Positions 33,898-41,757 of a DNA stretch of 64,000 nucleotides are shown here, piece after piece. Each line of letters begins with the position of its first letter. Position 1 is the first letter of the stretch. A model generated the notes under the pieces. It worked only from the letters and a program-made list of their open reading frames with translations. It was not told the DNA's origin and did no database searches. Source of the stretch: Mariniflexile jejuense (GTDB taxonomy: Bacteria; Bacteroidota; Bacteroidia; Flavobacteriales; Flavobacteriaceae); contig NZ_JBHTJI010000001.1 in NCBI RefSeq assembly GCF_042675665.1, positions 2,582,785-2,646,784 on the forward strand, in the 5' to 3' direction. The translations under genes and the position numbers were made by a program.

Positions 33898-35829
33898 TTA
33901 TAATTTTTTTAGAATAACAACTTCTTTAAAAGCGGTTTCTATTTTTTTAATAAGATTATTAACGTCTTTTTGTTCTGCTAAGGTTAGGTTTATAAAATCT
34001 AAATTATAGATGTGGTTATAAATAATGGTGTTGTTTTTAACTTCATAAGTAATACTACTTGATACATAGTTGTTTGATAGGTTTACGTTTTCGGGTAAAT
34101 ATTCAACACTGTAACCTGCAGGAATGTTTAAGATGGTTGTGTAATTAAAGTGGTTTTTATAATCATATTCAATTTCGTTTTTTCGGTCTTCTTCAGTTTT
34201 GTACGACGCTAAATCTTTTACAAGGTTTAGGTTTACAAACAGTTCATTACCCAACTTTTTGGCGTAATTATTAATGTTGAAACTATAATCTACAATTAGG
34301 TTTTTTTCATAATCGTATTTATTAGTTTCGGTTAAAGAATCTATTAAAAACTTGTTGTTCCCTTTTTGTAATCTAGTATTGTAAAATGCTTTTATTTTAT
34401 CAACAGTTTTTTCATTTTCAAGGTAATTGAAGGTTTCAATTTTGTTGTAACCCGTAATTTCAACTTTCGATTTTCCTATTATGTTTTCATTAATTATATC
34501 AATTTTGGTAGTGTCTATCACGGCATTTTTTGATGCGGGAACAACAGGTACTTTTTTAATAATATAATTTGAGCCGTCTTTTGAAATTAATGCTTCTTTA
34601 CCTTGAATGAATGATGTTGGATAGTCTATAGGAATGTATCTGCCTGTAGCATCAAGAAAGTAGGTGTCATTATTATTTGTATATGAAAGAATCATATGAT
34701 TGTCTACAATTGGTGTTGGTACTTCGGTGTAGTTGTATGGAATGCTTCGCGTTCCTATCCAAGTTAAATCGCCTTTTATACCAGCAATATCTAGCATTTT
34801 GTATAGAATGCTGGAGTTGTCTTTACAATCGCCATATTTTTTTTGAAAAACATCATTTGCTTGTCTTGGAATAAAACCACCAAGTGCATACTCAAAAGCT
34901 ATGTATTTTATGTTTTGCTGTGTCCAGTAGTAAATGGCTTTAACTTTTTCTAATTCGGTTGGTTTGTCTTTTATTAATTCGTTTACTAATGCAACTAGGT
35001 TTTCATCAGCAGGTTCTTGGTTTATATCTTTTACTAATGAATAATACCAACCATACAAATCGGAAACTTTATTGGCTAAACTTGTGTTTGTGTTATTCGA
35101 TTTGTAAGATGTAATTATTGGAACAATATGTGGTAATATTTTTTTGTAAGTTGGTGTACTAGGTTCGTACTTGTATTTATCCATGTTTTTTACTTCCCAA
35201 GAGTAAATGTTGGAATTCTTTTTTTCTTCTTTTTTAAAACTTAATTCCAAGCCTTCAGTGTTGAATTCTTTAAATATTAAATCTATATTTTTATCTGCAA
35301 TTATGGTTACTTTATTGTTTACAATAGGGTAAAAGTCGCCAAAGTAAAAAGGGCTTAAAAAGCGTGGGTTTTTTACATTTTCAATATATTTTAATTTAGA
35401 TTTTGAGCCTTTTTTTAAGTTAGGATATATGAAATTTAGCGATTTTGAATCGTCGTAAAAAGATTGGTCTAGCTCGTCTTTTTCTTTAAATTCTTTTACT
35501 TCAATTTCTTTGTATTTACCATCAACAAAGGAGAAAGAAGACGCTTCAACTTTTTCTAATTCAAAAAATGATGAAAAGAATAATGCCTTTTTTGAATTGT
35601 AATTGGCACTTTCATCTAGATATAAATCTTCTTCAAAAATTTCTTGAGTTATATTAATATCATTTGCATTTAATGAAATTGTAACCGTTGTTTTTTGGTT
35701 AAGCCTTACTGAATTTGAGTTTGGATATAAATTTTTATAAAGATTAAACTCGGTTGATTCTTGCGAAAAACCATTTAATACAAAGCCCAAAATGAGGTAT
35801 AGTGATAAGCGCATTTTAGAATGTTTCAT
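33898..35829 (-). CDS. DUF3857 / transglutaminase-like protein, catalytic residues present
   Basis: About 643 residues from MKHSKMRLSLYL (ATG at 35829, overlapping the end of the upstream gene); an equally good start is the ATG at 35814. Signal peptide to about NGFSQ. DUF3857 domain first, then a transglutaminase-like core with the full triad: the Cys of KKYGDCKDNSSILY, the His of IVDNHMILSY and the Asp of FLDATGRYIPIDYP. The C-terminal DUF3858-like part has mixed strands. Periplasmic enzymes of this type may cleave or crosslink peptides; the substrate is unknown. It is flanked by its degenerate copy and a TPR/MORN protein. Confidence 0.88.
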   Translation of the reverse strand: MKHSKMRLSLYLILGFVLNGFSQESTEFNLYKNLYPNSNSVRLNQKTTVTISLNANDINITQEIFEEDLYLDESANYNSKKALFFSSFFELEKVEASSFSFVDGKYKEIEVKEFKEKDELDQSFYDDSKSLNFIYPNLKKGSKSKLKYIENVKNPRFLSPFYFGDFYPIVNNKVTIIADKNIDLIFKEFNTEGLELSFKKEEKKNSNIYSWEVKNMDKYKYEPSTPTYKKILPHIVPIITSYKSNNTNTSLANKVSDLYGWYYSLVKDINQEPADENLVALVNELIKDKPTELEKVKAIYYWTQQNIKYIAFEYALGGFIPRQANDVFQKKYGDCKDNSSILYKMLDIAGIKGDLTWIGTRSIPYNYTEVPTPIVDNHMILSYTNNNDTYFLDATGRYIPIDYPTSFIQGKEALISKDGSNYIIKKVPVVPASKNAVIDTTKIDIINENIIGKSKVEITGYNKIETFNYLENEKTVDKIKAFYNTRLQKGNNKFLIDSLTETNKYDYEKNLIVDYSFNINNYAKKLGNELFVNLNLVKDLASYKTEEDRKNEIEYDYKNHFNYTTILNIPAGYSVEYLPENVNLSNNYVSSSITYEVKNNTIIYNHIYNLDFINLTLAEQKDVNNLIKKIETAFKEVVILKKL

Positions 35830-38800
35830 ATTTGTAAATATTGCCATCAAAGTAATATTCTTTTTTTACTAATTTACCTGTTTGGTTATAATGATTCACT
35901 TCACCATTTTTTATGTTATTTACGTAGTTGGTTTCTTGTTTAATAGTACCACTTTCATAAAACGTTTTTGATAAACCTTGTAGTACACCAAATTGGTAAT
36001 TTTTTTCGCTTTTTAATTTGCCATTTGGGTAATAGTCTTTGTCTAAACCATCATATTCGTTAGCTTTAAAGAATATAGTATTTTCTAATTTGCCATCGTA
36101 ATAGTATGCGTTATAATTATTTACTATATCGCCATTTTTGTATTCCATTTCTCGGGCAATTTTGCCGTTGTTATAGTAGCTTACTATGGTTGCCGTTTCA
36201 TTTACAATTGGAATTATAGGTAGTCTTTTCGAGTCTTTATCAAGGTAGGTATATCCGGTAAGGCGGTTATTGTTGTAAATTCTAACTAATTGTAAATTTC
36301 CTAAATGGTCATAAAATGTTTTTTCGCCATGTGCTGTATCGTTATAATAGTCCATTTCATAAGCTATTTTGCCATTTTCATAGTATGTAACCCATTTGCC
36401 TTCAGCTTTTCCGTATTCATAAGTGCGTTTGTTTTCTATCGAGCCGTTTTCAAAATAATCTAAACTTTCACCATCTAAATAACCGTTTATATAATTGCGA
36501 ACGGTTTCAATTTTTCCGTTAGGATGGTACCATACCCATTTCCCATCTTGCGAACCATTTTTATATTGCCCTTCGGTACGTTTTTGACCATAAAAATCGA
36601 AATAAACATAGTTGCCATGTTTTACACCGTTTACATAATCTATTTGAAGGTTTGGTTTTTTATTAGTGTAATTGTATACAACGGTGTATTTATTTTCTTT
36701 TGGAACGTAATTAATGGTTCCTAAAATATTACCAGCATTATCATAATATGTTTCAGATGTAAGTTCGCCAAACTTGTAGGTGTAAACGCCGTCTGGTTTG
36801 CCATCGCAACTAAACGATTCCTGTATACCATGTAGTTTGCCTTTATGGTAAAAATTAATCTCTTCTAATGTGCCATTTATGTAGTACGATCGCCATTCGC
36901 CATGAGCAGCATGATCTTTATACCAACCTTGTTTTTTTAGTTGTCCATTTAAGTGATAGCCTTGGTAGTAACCTTGTAATGAGTCGTTTTTGTAAACTGA
37001 TTTCGATTCAATTTCACCATTGTTATAATATGTTAGGTATTCTCCATTAACTTTATCTTCAGTATAATTTCCTTTGCCAGTAAGCACACCATTTGTTGAA
37101 TAAAATTGCCAAAAACCATCTTTTCCGCCTTTAATGTTATATAAACCTTCTGAAGTTACAACGCCTTCTGGTGAATAGCCTGTAAATTGAAATTCGCCGC
37201 CTTTTTTTCTGCCTTCTTTTAAAATTTCGCCTTTTTTATTGAAGTATTTGTACTCAATTACTTCGCCTTTTTTGTACAGATATTGGTAATATAGTTTGCC
37301 ATCGGTATCATAATACTTGAATTCATTGTCTAGGTAGCCTTTATCGTAAGTAAACTGGCTTTGAGTAGTACCATCTTTATAAAATTGTTGCCATTCGCCA
37401 TTATAAAAATTGTCTATACTTTGTCCTGTTTCAAATACTTTGCCGTTTGAATGGTATGTTTTATAGCTGCCATTTAATTCGCCATTTGCATAAGTTATTT
37501 CAGAAGATACTTTATTATTCCAAAAGTATTTTTTTTCTAAACCATGTCTTTTTCCGTTTTGGAATTCAACATCAGAAAACACATTGCCGCTAATGTAGTA
37601 TTCGGTTAACTTACTATCAACCAAGCCGTCTTTGTATGGAACATTATATTCTAATAAATCTTCGCCAACTTCAAAATAAGATTTATATAAGCCATCAAGC
37701 TTTCCGTTTTTAAAATATTTTTTTTGAATTAGTGCGCCTTTATCATTGTAATATAAAAATTCGCCATCTAGTTCGCCATCTTTATAGTTGGCAATTATAT
37801 ACGGTTTTTCGTTTTCATAAAATTGTAAATTTTCACCATTAAGTTTTCCGTTTTCGTATTTAGCAGTTTCTTTTATTTTACCATTTGTATGAAACCATGT
37901 CCAATTTCCTGCGCGTTCGCCTTTATTATCAAAGCTACCTATTGAAAATTTTTGACCATTACTATTGAAAAACTTCCAGTTTCCAATAGGTTCTTCACCA
38001 TTAAAAGCACCAATGGCTTCAACATAAGTGTCGTTATAACTATAGGTTACTTCTTGAAGCTTTCCATCAAAATCAATAGTATTTGTACTTAAAATGTCTT
38101 CCCATTTTTCATAAAATAAGTCCATAAAAGCAACAATTTCTTTGTTTTTTTGCGCTATTAGTTTTTTGTATTTTTCATTTTCTATAGGGTAGCATAAGGT
38201 ATATGAAAAATTATCAAATAAGTTGTTTTCTAAAATCCATTTGTAAAAAGGCACATATTTTTTATCCCAAAACCCGCCGTTACCTTTATAATTTTTTAGT
38301 TGCTGAATGAGAGCATGGTTTTGGTTTATAAGGTTTATATTTATTTTATGTCCGGTATTGTAATTTTTGTTTAAAGCAATTTTGTTATTTAAAATTAAAT
38401 CCAATTCATCAAAAGAATCATCATCTGGAGAAATTTGTAAATCGGGATTTGCAACACTTTCATTGCGTTCTGCAACTAAATTATTTAATGAGTTTAAAGT
38501 GTTGAAAGCGTTATCTTCTTCAATAGATAATAAAAGATAAATATTAAAACACATTAAAGCTTGCGAAATGCGGTCTTGTTTATAGCACAAATTACCTAAT
38601 TGTAAATGTGGTTTTGCATATAGTGGGTTAAATGTTATAGCTGTTTGATAGGCATTTATAGCCTCCTTTTTACGCTCTAACTTTTCTAATACAATACCTT
38701 TATTATACCAAAGCAGGTAGTTTTTTGGGTAAATTTCCAAGCCTTCATTATATATGGTTAATGCATCTTCATATTTATCTAAATAAGCATGTGCTAGACC

Positions 38801-39112
38801 TTTATTTACATAAAATGAAAGGTTAGAATCATAGCAATTTTGTGCTAAACCTTTATTAGTTGCTTCAATTGCTTCATCATATTTTTTAGAGTTTAGTAAG
38901 TAATATGATTTTGAAATTAAAACGTGACAATACATTGAATCGTTTTTGCTTATTTTGCTTAATTCTTTAATCACGTTTTCATAATCATCAGAATTTGAAT
39001 AGTTTAAAGCAGATTTTGAAATGCTATCGAAGTCTATTAATGGTATTTTTTCTTGAGCAAGAAGCGTAATAGAAAACAATAAAAGTAGGTAAGAGAATAA
39101 AGCTTTTTTCAT
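35816..39112 (-). CDS. giant exported TPR plus MORN-variant repeat protein
   Basis: 1098 residues. Signal peptide (to about ITLLAQ, residue 20). TPR repeats at about 40-215 (YDEAIEATNKGLAQ, YEDALTIYNEGLEIYPKN, KKEAINAYQTAITFNPLYAK). From about residue 350 to the end, roughly 30 copies of a 23-residue unit of the type GxWxxYYxNGKIxxExxYxNG, the YwqK/MORN_2 variant. The whole C-terminus should make a very long beta-ribbon. It is the first gene of the operon with the DUF3857 pair and yraN, suggesting a scaffold for the transglutaminase pair. No known catalytic residue seen. Confidence 0.82.
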   Translation of the reverse strand: MKKALFSYLLLLFSITLLAQEKIPLIDFDSISKSALNYSNSDDYENVIKELSKISKNDSMYCHVLISKSYYLLNSKKYDEAIEATNKGLAQNCYDSNLSFYVNKGLAHAYLDKYEDALTIYNEGLEIYPKNYLLWYNKGIVLEKLERKKEAINAYQTAITFNPLYAKPHLQLGNLCYKQDRISQALMCFNIYLLLSIEEDNAFNTLNSLNNLVAERNESVANPDLQISPDDDSFDELDLILNNKIALNKNYNTGHKININLINQNHALIQQLKNYKGNGGFWDKKYVPFYKWILENNLFDNFSYTLCYPIENEKYKKLIAQKNKEIVAFMDLFYEKWEDILSTNTIDFDGKLQEVTYSYNDTYVEAIGAFNGEEPIGNWKFFNSNGQKFSIGSFDNKGERAGNWTWFHTNGKIKETAKYENGKLNGENLQFYENEKPYIIANYKDGELDGEFLYYNDKGALIQKKYFKNGKLDGLYKSYFEVGEDLLEYNVPYKDGLVDSKLTEYYISGNVFSDVEFQNGKRHGLEKKYFWNNKVSSEITYANGELNGSYKTYHSNGKVFETGQSIDNFYNGEWQQFYKDGTTQSQFTYDKGYLDNEFKYYDTDGKLYYQYLYKKGEVIEYKYFNKKGEILKEGRKKGGEFQFTGYSPEGVVTSEGLYNIKGGKDGFWQFYSTNGVLTGKGNYTEDKVNGEYLTYYNNGEIESKSVYKNDSLQGYYQGYHLNGQLKKQGWYKDHAAHGEWRSYYINGTLEEINFYHKGKLHGIQESFSCDGKPDGVYTYKFGELTSETYYDNAGNILGTINYVPKENKYTVVYNYTNKKPNLQIDYVNGVKHGNYVYFDFYGQKRTEGQYKNGSQDGKWVWYHPNGKIETVRNYINGYLDGESLDYFENGSIENKRTYEYGKAEGKWVTYYENGKIAYEMDYYNDTAHGEKTFYDHLGNLQLVRIYNNNRLTGYTYLDKDSKRLPIIPIVNETATIVSYYNNGKIAREMEYKNGDIVNNYNAYYYDGKLENTIFFKANEYDGLDKDYYPNGKLKSEKNYQFGVLQGLSKTFYESGTIKQETNYVNNIKNGEVNHYNQTGKLVKKEYYFDGNIYKYETF

Positions 39113-39223
39113 TTGAAAATGTAATAAATATATGTGCGAAAAAATTACACATTTTTATTGAATTAAAAGCTAAAAATCTAATTTTCTTTATTAAAAATTG
39201 AACGCTTTTTTAAAGTCTTGCGT

Positions 39224-39270
39224 AAATATATTTTTAGACAAGACTAAAAATATATTTACTTTTAAGTAAA
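39224..39270. promoter_or_regulatory. overlapping inverted repeats upstream of the DtxR-type regulator
   Basis: A perfect 14-bp inverted repeat (AAATATATTTTTAG / CTAAAAATATATTT, 6-nt spacer, 39224-39257), directly followed by a second palindrome TTTACTTTTAAGTAAA (39255-39270). Both lie just upstream of the -7 box at 39277 and are natural candidates for the metal-responsive operator of this locus. Confidence 0.6.
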
Positions 39271-39276
39271 AAATAG

Positions 39277-39284
39277 TATCTTTG
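39277..39284 (+). promoter_or_regulatory. Bacteroidota -7 box for the metal-regulation operon
   Basis: TATCTTTG matches TAnnTTTG and predicts a start near 39291, only about 11 nt before the ATG. Confidence 0.65.
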
Positions 39285-39301
39285 TGCTTTAAAGTTGAAA
39301 T

Positions 39302-39955
39302 ATGACCACACTTTCTGAAGAAAATTATCTGAAAGCTATTTACCATTTAGGCAAACAAGGAGGAGAAGCTGTAAGCACGAATGCTATTGCAGAAAAAATA
39401 GAGTCGAAGGCATCATCGGTTACCGATATGGTTAAAAAACTTGCCGATAAAAATCTAGCACATTATGTTAAATATCAAGGTGTTAGTTTAACTAATAAAG
39501 GGCGTTTAGCAGCGGCATTAGTTGTTAGAAAACACCGCTTATGGGAAGTTTTTTTAGTTGAAAAACTTAACTTTTCATGGGATGAGGTACACGATGTAGC
39601 CGAACAATTGGAACATATAAAATCGTTAAAACTAGTAAATGAGTTAGATGCTTTTTTAGGGTTTCCAACACACGACCCACATGGCGATCCAATTCCAGAT
39701 AAAGATGGTAATTATACCCAAACAAAAAGTGTGAACATTTTAGAAATAGAAACAGGTAGTGAAGGTGTATTGGCGCTTGTAAAAGACTCATCAGATGTGT
39801 TTTTAAAATACTTGAATAAGAACAATTTGGCTTTAGGCGATGTTATTAAAGTTATAGATTTTGAACCGTTTGATGATTCTGTAACCATTCAAATCAAAAA
39901 CAAACAAATAATTATCTCTAAAGAAGTTGCCAAAAATTTATACCTAAGTCAATAA
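39302..39955 (+). CDS. DtxR/MntR-family metal-dependent regulator with FeoA-like C-terminal domain
   Basis: 217 residues. N-terminal winged helix (SEENYLKAIYHLGKQGGEAV, ASSVTDMVKKLADKNL), the dimerisation and metal-binding domain (VRKHRLWEVFLVEKLNFSWD, VHDVAEQLEHI), the family turn HDPHGDPIP, and a C-terminal SH3/FeoA-type domain (ALGDVIKVIDFEPFDDSVTI). Where DtxR has its metal ligand Cys102 this protein has Glu (DVAEQLEH), as in manganese sensors of the MntR type; by-eye alignment only. It should repress the operon it heads when metal is plentiful. Two palindromes precede it. The next gene starts 2 bp after its stop. Confidence 0.93.
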   Translation: MTTLSEENYLKAIYHLGKQGGEAVSTNAIAEKIESKASSVTDMVKKLADKNLAHYVKYQGVSLTNKGRLAAALVVRKHRLWEVFLVEKLNFSWDEVHDVAEQLEHIKSLKLVNELDAFLGFPTHDPHGDPIPDKDGNYTQTKSVNILEIETGSEGVLALVKDSSDVFLKYLNKNNLALGDVIKVIDFEPFDDSVTIQIKNKQIIISKEVAKNLYLSQ

Positions 39956-39957
39956 TT

Positions 39958-40980
39958 ATGAATGCATACAATCCTATACACGCACTCATCATTTTTTTTG
40001 TTGCAACAGCCATTTTATATGTATTGTTTCGACCAATAAAAGGTTGGTTTTGGATTATAAAAAACAACTTTAAAAGCAACGAGAAAATAGTTATTGAAGA
40101 TATTTTAAAACAACTTTATCACTTTGAACATTCAGGAAATAAAGTTGACACAAAAACCCTTGTTCAGGTTTTAAACTTTAATAACGACCAAATTATTGAA
40201 GTTTTAAAAAAAATGACAATTAGTAATTTGATTTATTTTGAATCGGATGTTTTAAAATTAACCGATGATGGGCGTGATTATGCGTTGCGAATCGTGCGTA
40301 TTCACCGTCTTTGGGAACGCTACTTAGCCGATAAAACAGGTTTTGATAAAAAAGAATGGCACGATAGAGCAGAACTAATGGAGCACAAATTAAGTCATGA
40401 CGAAACCAATACCCTAGCGGCACATTTAGGAAACCCGAAGTTCGACCCACATGGCGACCCAATTCCAACGCATACAGGTAAAATGGCTAAAATTAAAGGT
40501 GTTGAGTTGCCATTATTGCCAGTAAATACTATTGGCAGAATTACGCATATTGAAGATGAACCCGAAATTATTTATAAACAGATTTTAGCTGAAAACATTC
40601 ACATTGGTTCGCTTATTCGCGTAACAGAAAATAATGCAACCAGAATTGTTTTTCAATCCGAAGGTGAAGAATTTAGGTTGGCACCCATAGTTGCTGCAAA
40701 TTTAACTGTGGCAGCTATTGAAAAAGAAGTTGTTATTGAAGATAATATTGCGCGTTTATCAAGTTTAAAAGAACATGAAACAGCAAAAATTATAGGAATT
40801 TCTAAAGAAAGTCGTGGTGAAAGCAGAAGGCGTTTGCTTGATTTGGGTTTTGTAAAAGGCGCGACTATAAAAATAGATTTAACAAATCCGTTAGGCGACC
40901 CAAATGCTTATTTAATTAAAGGAACATCTATCGCACTTAGAAAAGATCAAGCGGCAAAAATTCTTATTAAAAAAGATTAA
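39958..40980 (+). CDS. membrane-anchored DtxR-like protein with C-terminal FeoA domain
   Basis: 340 residues. One N-terminal transmembrane segment (about 9-25, IIFFVATAILYVLF), a DtxR-type winged helix (about 45-105), the metal-binding helices (IVRIHRLWERYLADKTGFDK, WHDRAELMEHKLS), the DPHGDPIP turn, an SH3-like domain, and a second FeoA domain at the end (about 265-340: SLKEHETAKIIGIS, RRRLLDLGFVKGATIKID). So it combines a DNA-binding-type fold, a membrane anchor and the small FeoA domain that normally assists FeoB. Whether it still binds DNA is unclear: it may instead be the FeoA partner of the split FeoB whose gene starts 3 bp after its stop. Confidence 0.85.
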   Translation: MNAYNPIHALIIFFVATAILYVLFRPIKGWFWIIKNNFKSNEKIVIEDILKQLYHFEHSGNKVDTKTLVQVLNFNNDQIIEVLKKMTISNLIYFESDVLKLTDDGRDYALRIVRIHRLWERYLADKTGFDKKEWHDRAELMEHKLSHDETNTLAAHLGNPKFDPHGDPIPTHTGKMAKIKGVELPLLPVNTIGRITHIEDEPEIIYKQILAENIHIGSLIRVTENNATRIVFQSEGEEFRLAPIVAANLTVAAIEKEVVIEDNIARLSSLKEHETAKIIGISKESRGESRRRLLDLGFVKGATIKIDLTNPLGDPNAYLIKGTSIALRKDQAAKILIKKD

Positions 40981-40983
40981 CTT

Positions 40984-41748
40984 ATGGAAACTAAAGTAAA
41001 AAGTGCTTGCGAAACATGCCCACAATTTAACGCCGATGGCTTGAAAAAATTAGGGGTAAACACAGAGAATATCGATTTTGTAGTAGCCTTAGCTGGCAAC
41101 CCAAATACAGGAAAAAGTACAGTTTTTAATGCCTTAACAGGGTTGCGCCAACATACGGGCAATTGGCCAGGAAAAACAGTAACCAGAGCAGAAGGTGGTT
41201 TTGAATATAACCAACAAAAATTTAAGTTGGTAGATTTACCAGGAACCTATTCATTATTGTCAACATCTGATGATGAAGCCGCTGCACGCGATTTTATCCT
41301 TTTCGGAAAACCCAATGTAACGGTTATTGTTGCTGATGCAAATCGATTGGAGCGCAACTTAAATTTAGTGCTTCAAATTTTAGAAATTACCGATAAAGCC
41401 GTATTGTGTTTAAACCTAATGGACGAAGCTAAACGTAACCACATCACTATTGATGAACGTATTTTGGCACGCGATTTAGGCATTCCTGTTGTAGCTACAA
41501 GTGCACGTTTTAACCAAGGCATTCCCGAGTTAATTCATACAATTAGCGAGATAGCCAACGGAAACATAGTTTGTAAACCACACCGTATTAAAAACGTGCC
41601 TAGCAATATTGAAAATGCTGTAAAAACGCTTTCTGTAGAAATAGAAAAAGAATTCCCAAACATTCCAAATAGTAGATGGATTGCTTTTAGATTATTGGAA
41701 GGTGATACACAAATTATTAATGCCTTAAAAGCAGGTGAATTAGTTTAA
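40984..41748 (+). CDS. split FeoB: GTPase-domain protein
   Basis: 254 residues. All G motifs are present: G1 GNPNTGKST, G2 region TGNWPGKT, G3 DLPGTYSL, G4 NLMD, G5 TSA. A short N-terminal extension has CETC (residues 9-12), absent from the full-length FeoB nearby. The protein stops in the helical domain that normally joins the G domain to the pore (FRLLEGDTQIINALKAGELV). The permease is encoded by the next gene, 9 bp downstream, so this is a FeoB divided in two, not a fragment: both halves are complete domains with their own starts. It should gate metal uptake by GTP hydrolysis. Confidence 0.9.
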   Translation: METKVKSACETCPQFNADGLKKLGVNTENIDFVVALAGNPNTGKSTVFNALTGLRQHTGNWPGKTVTRAEGGFEYNQQKFKLVDLPGTYSLLSTSDDEAAARDFILFGKPNVTVIVADANRLERNLNLVLQILEITDKAVLCLNLMDEAKRNHITIDERILARDLGIPVVATSARFNQGIPELIHTISEIANGNIVCKPHRIKNVPSNIENAVKTLSVEIEKEFPNIPNSRWIAFRLLEGDTQIINALKAGELV

Positions 41749-41757
41749 AACACAATT

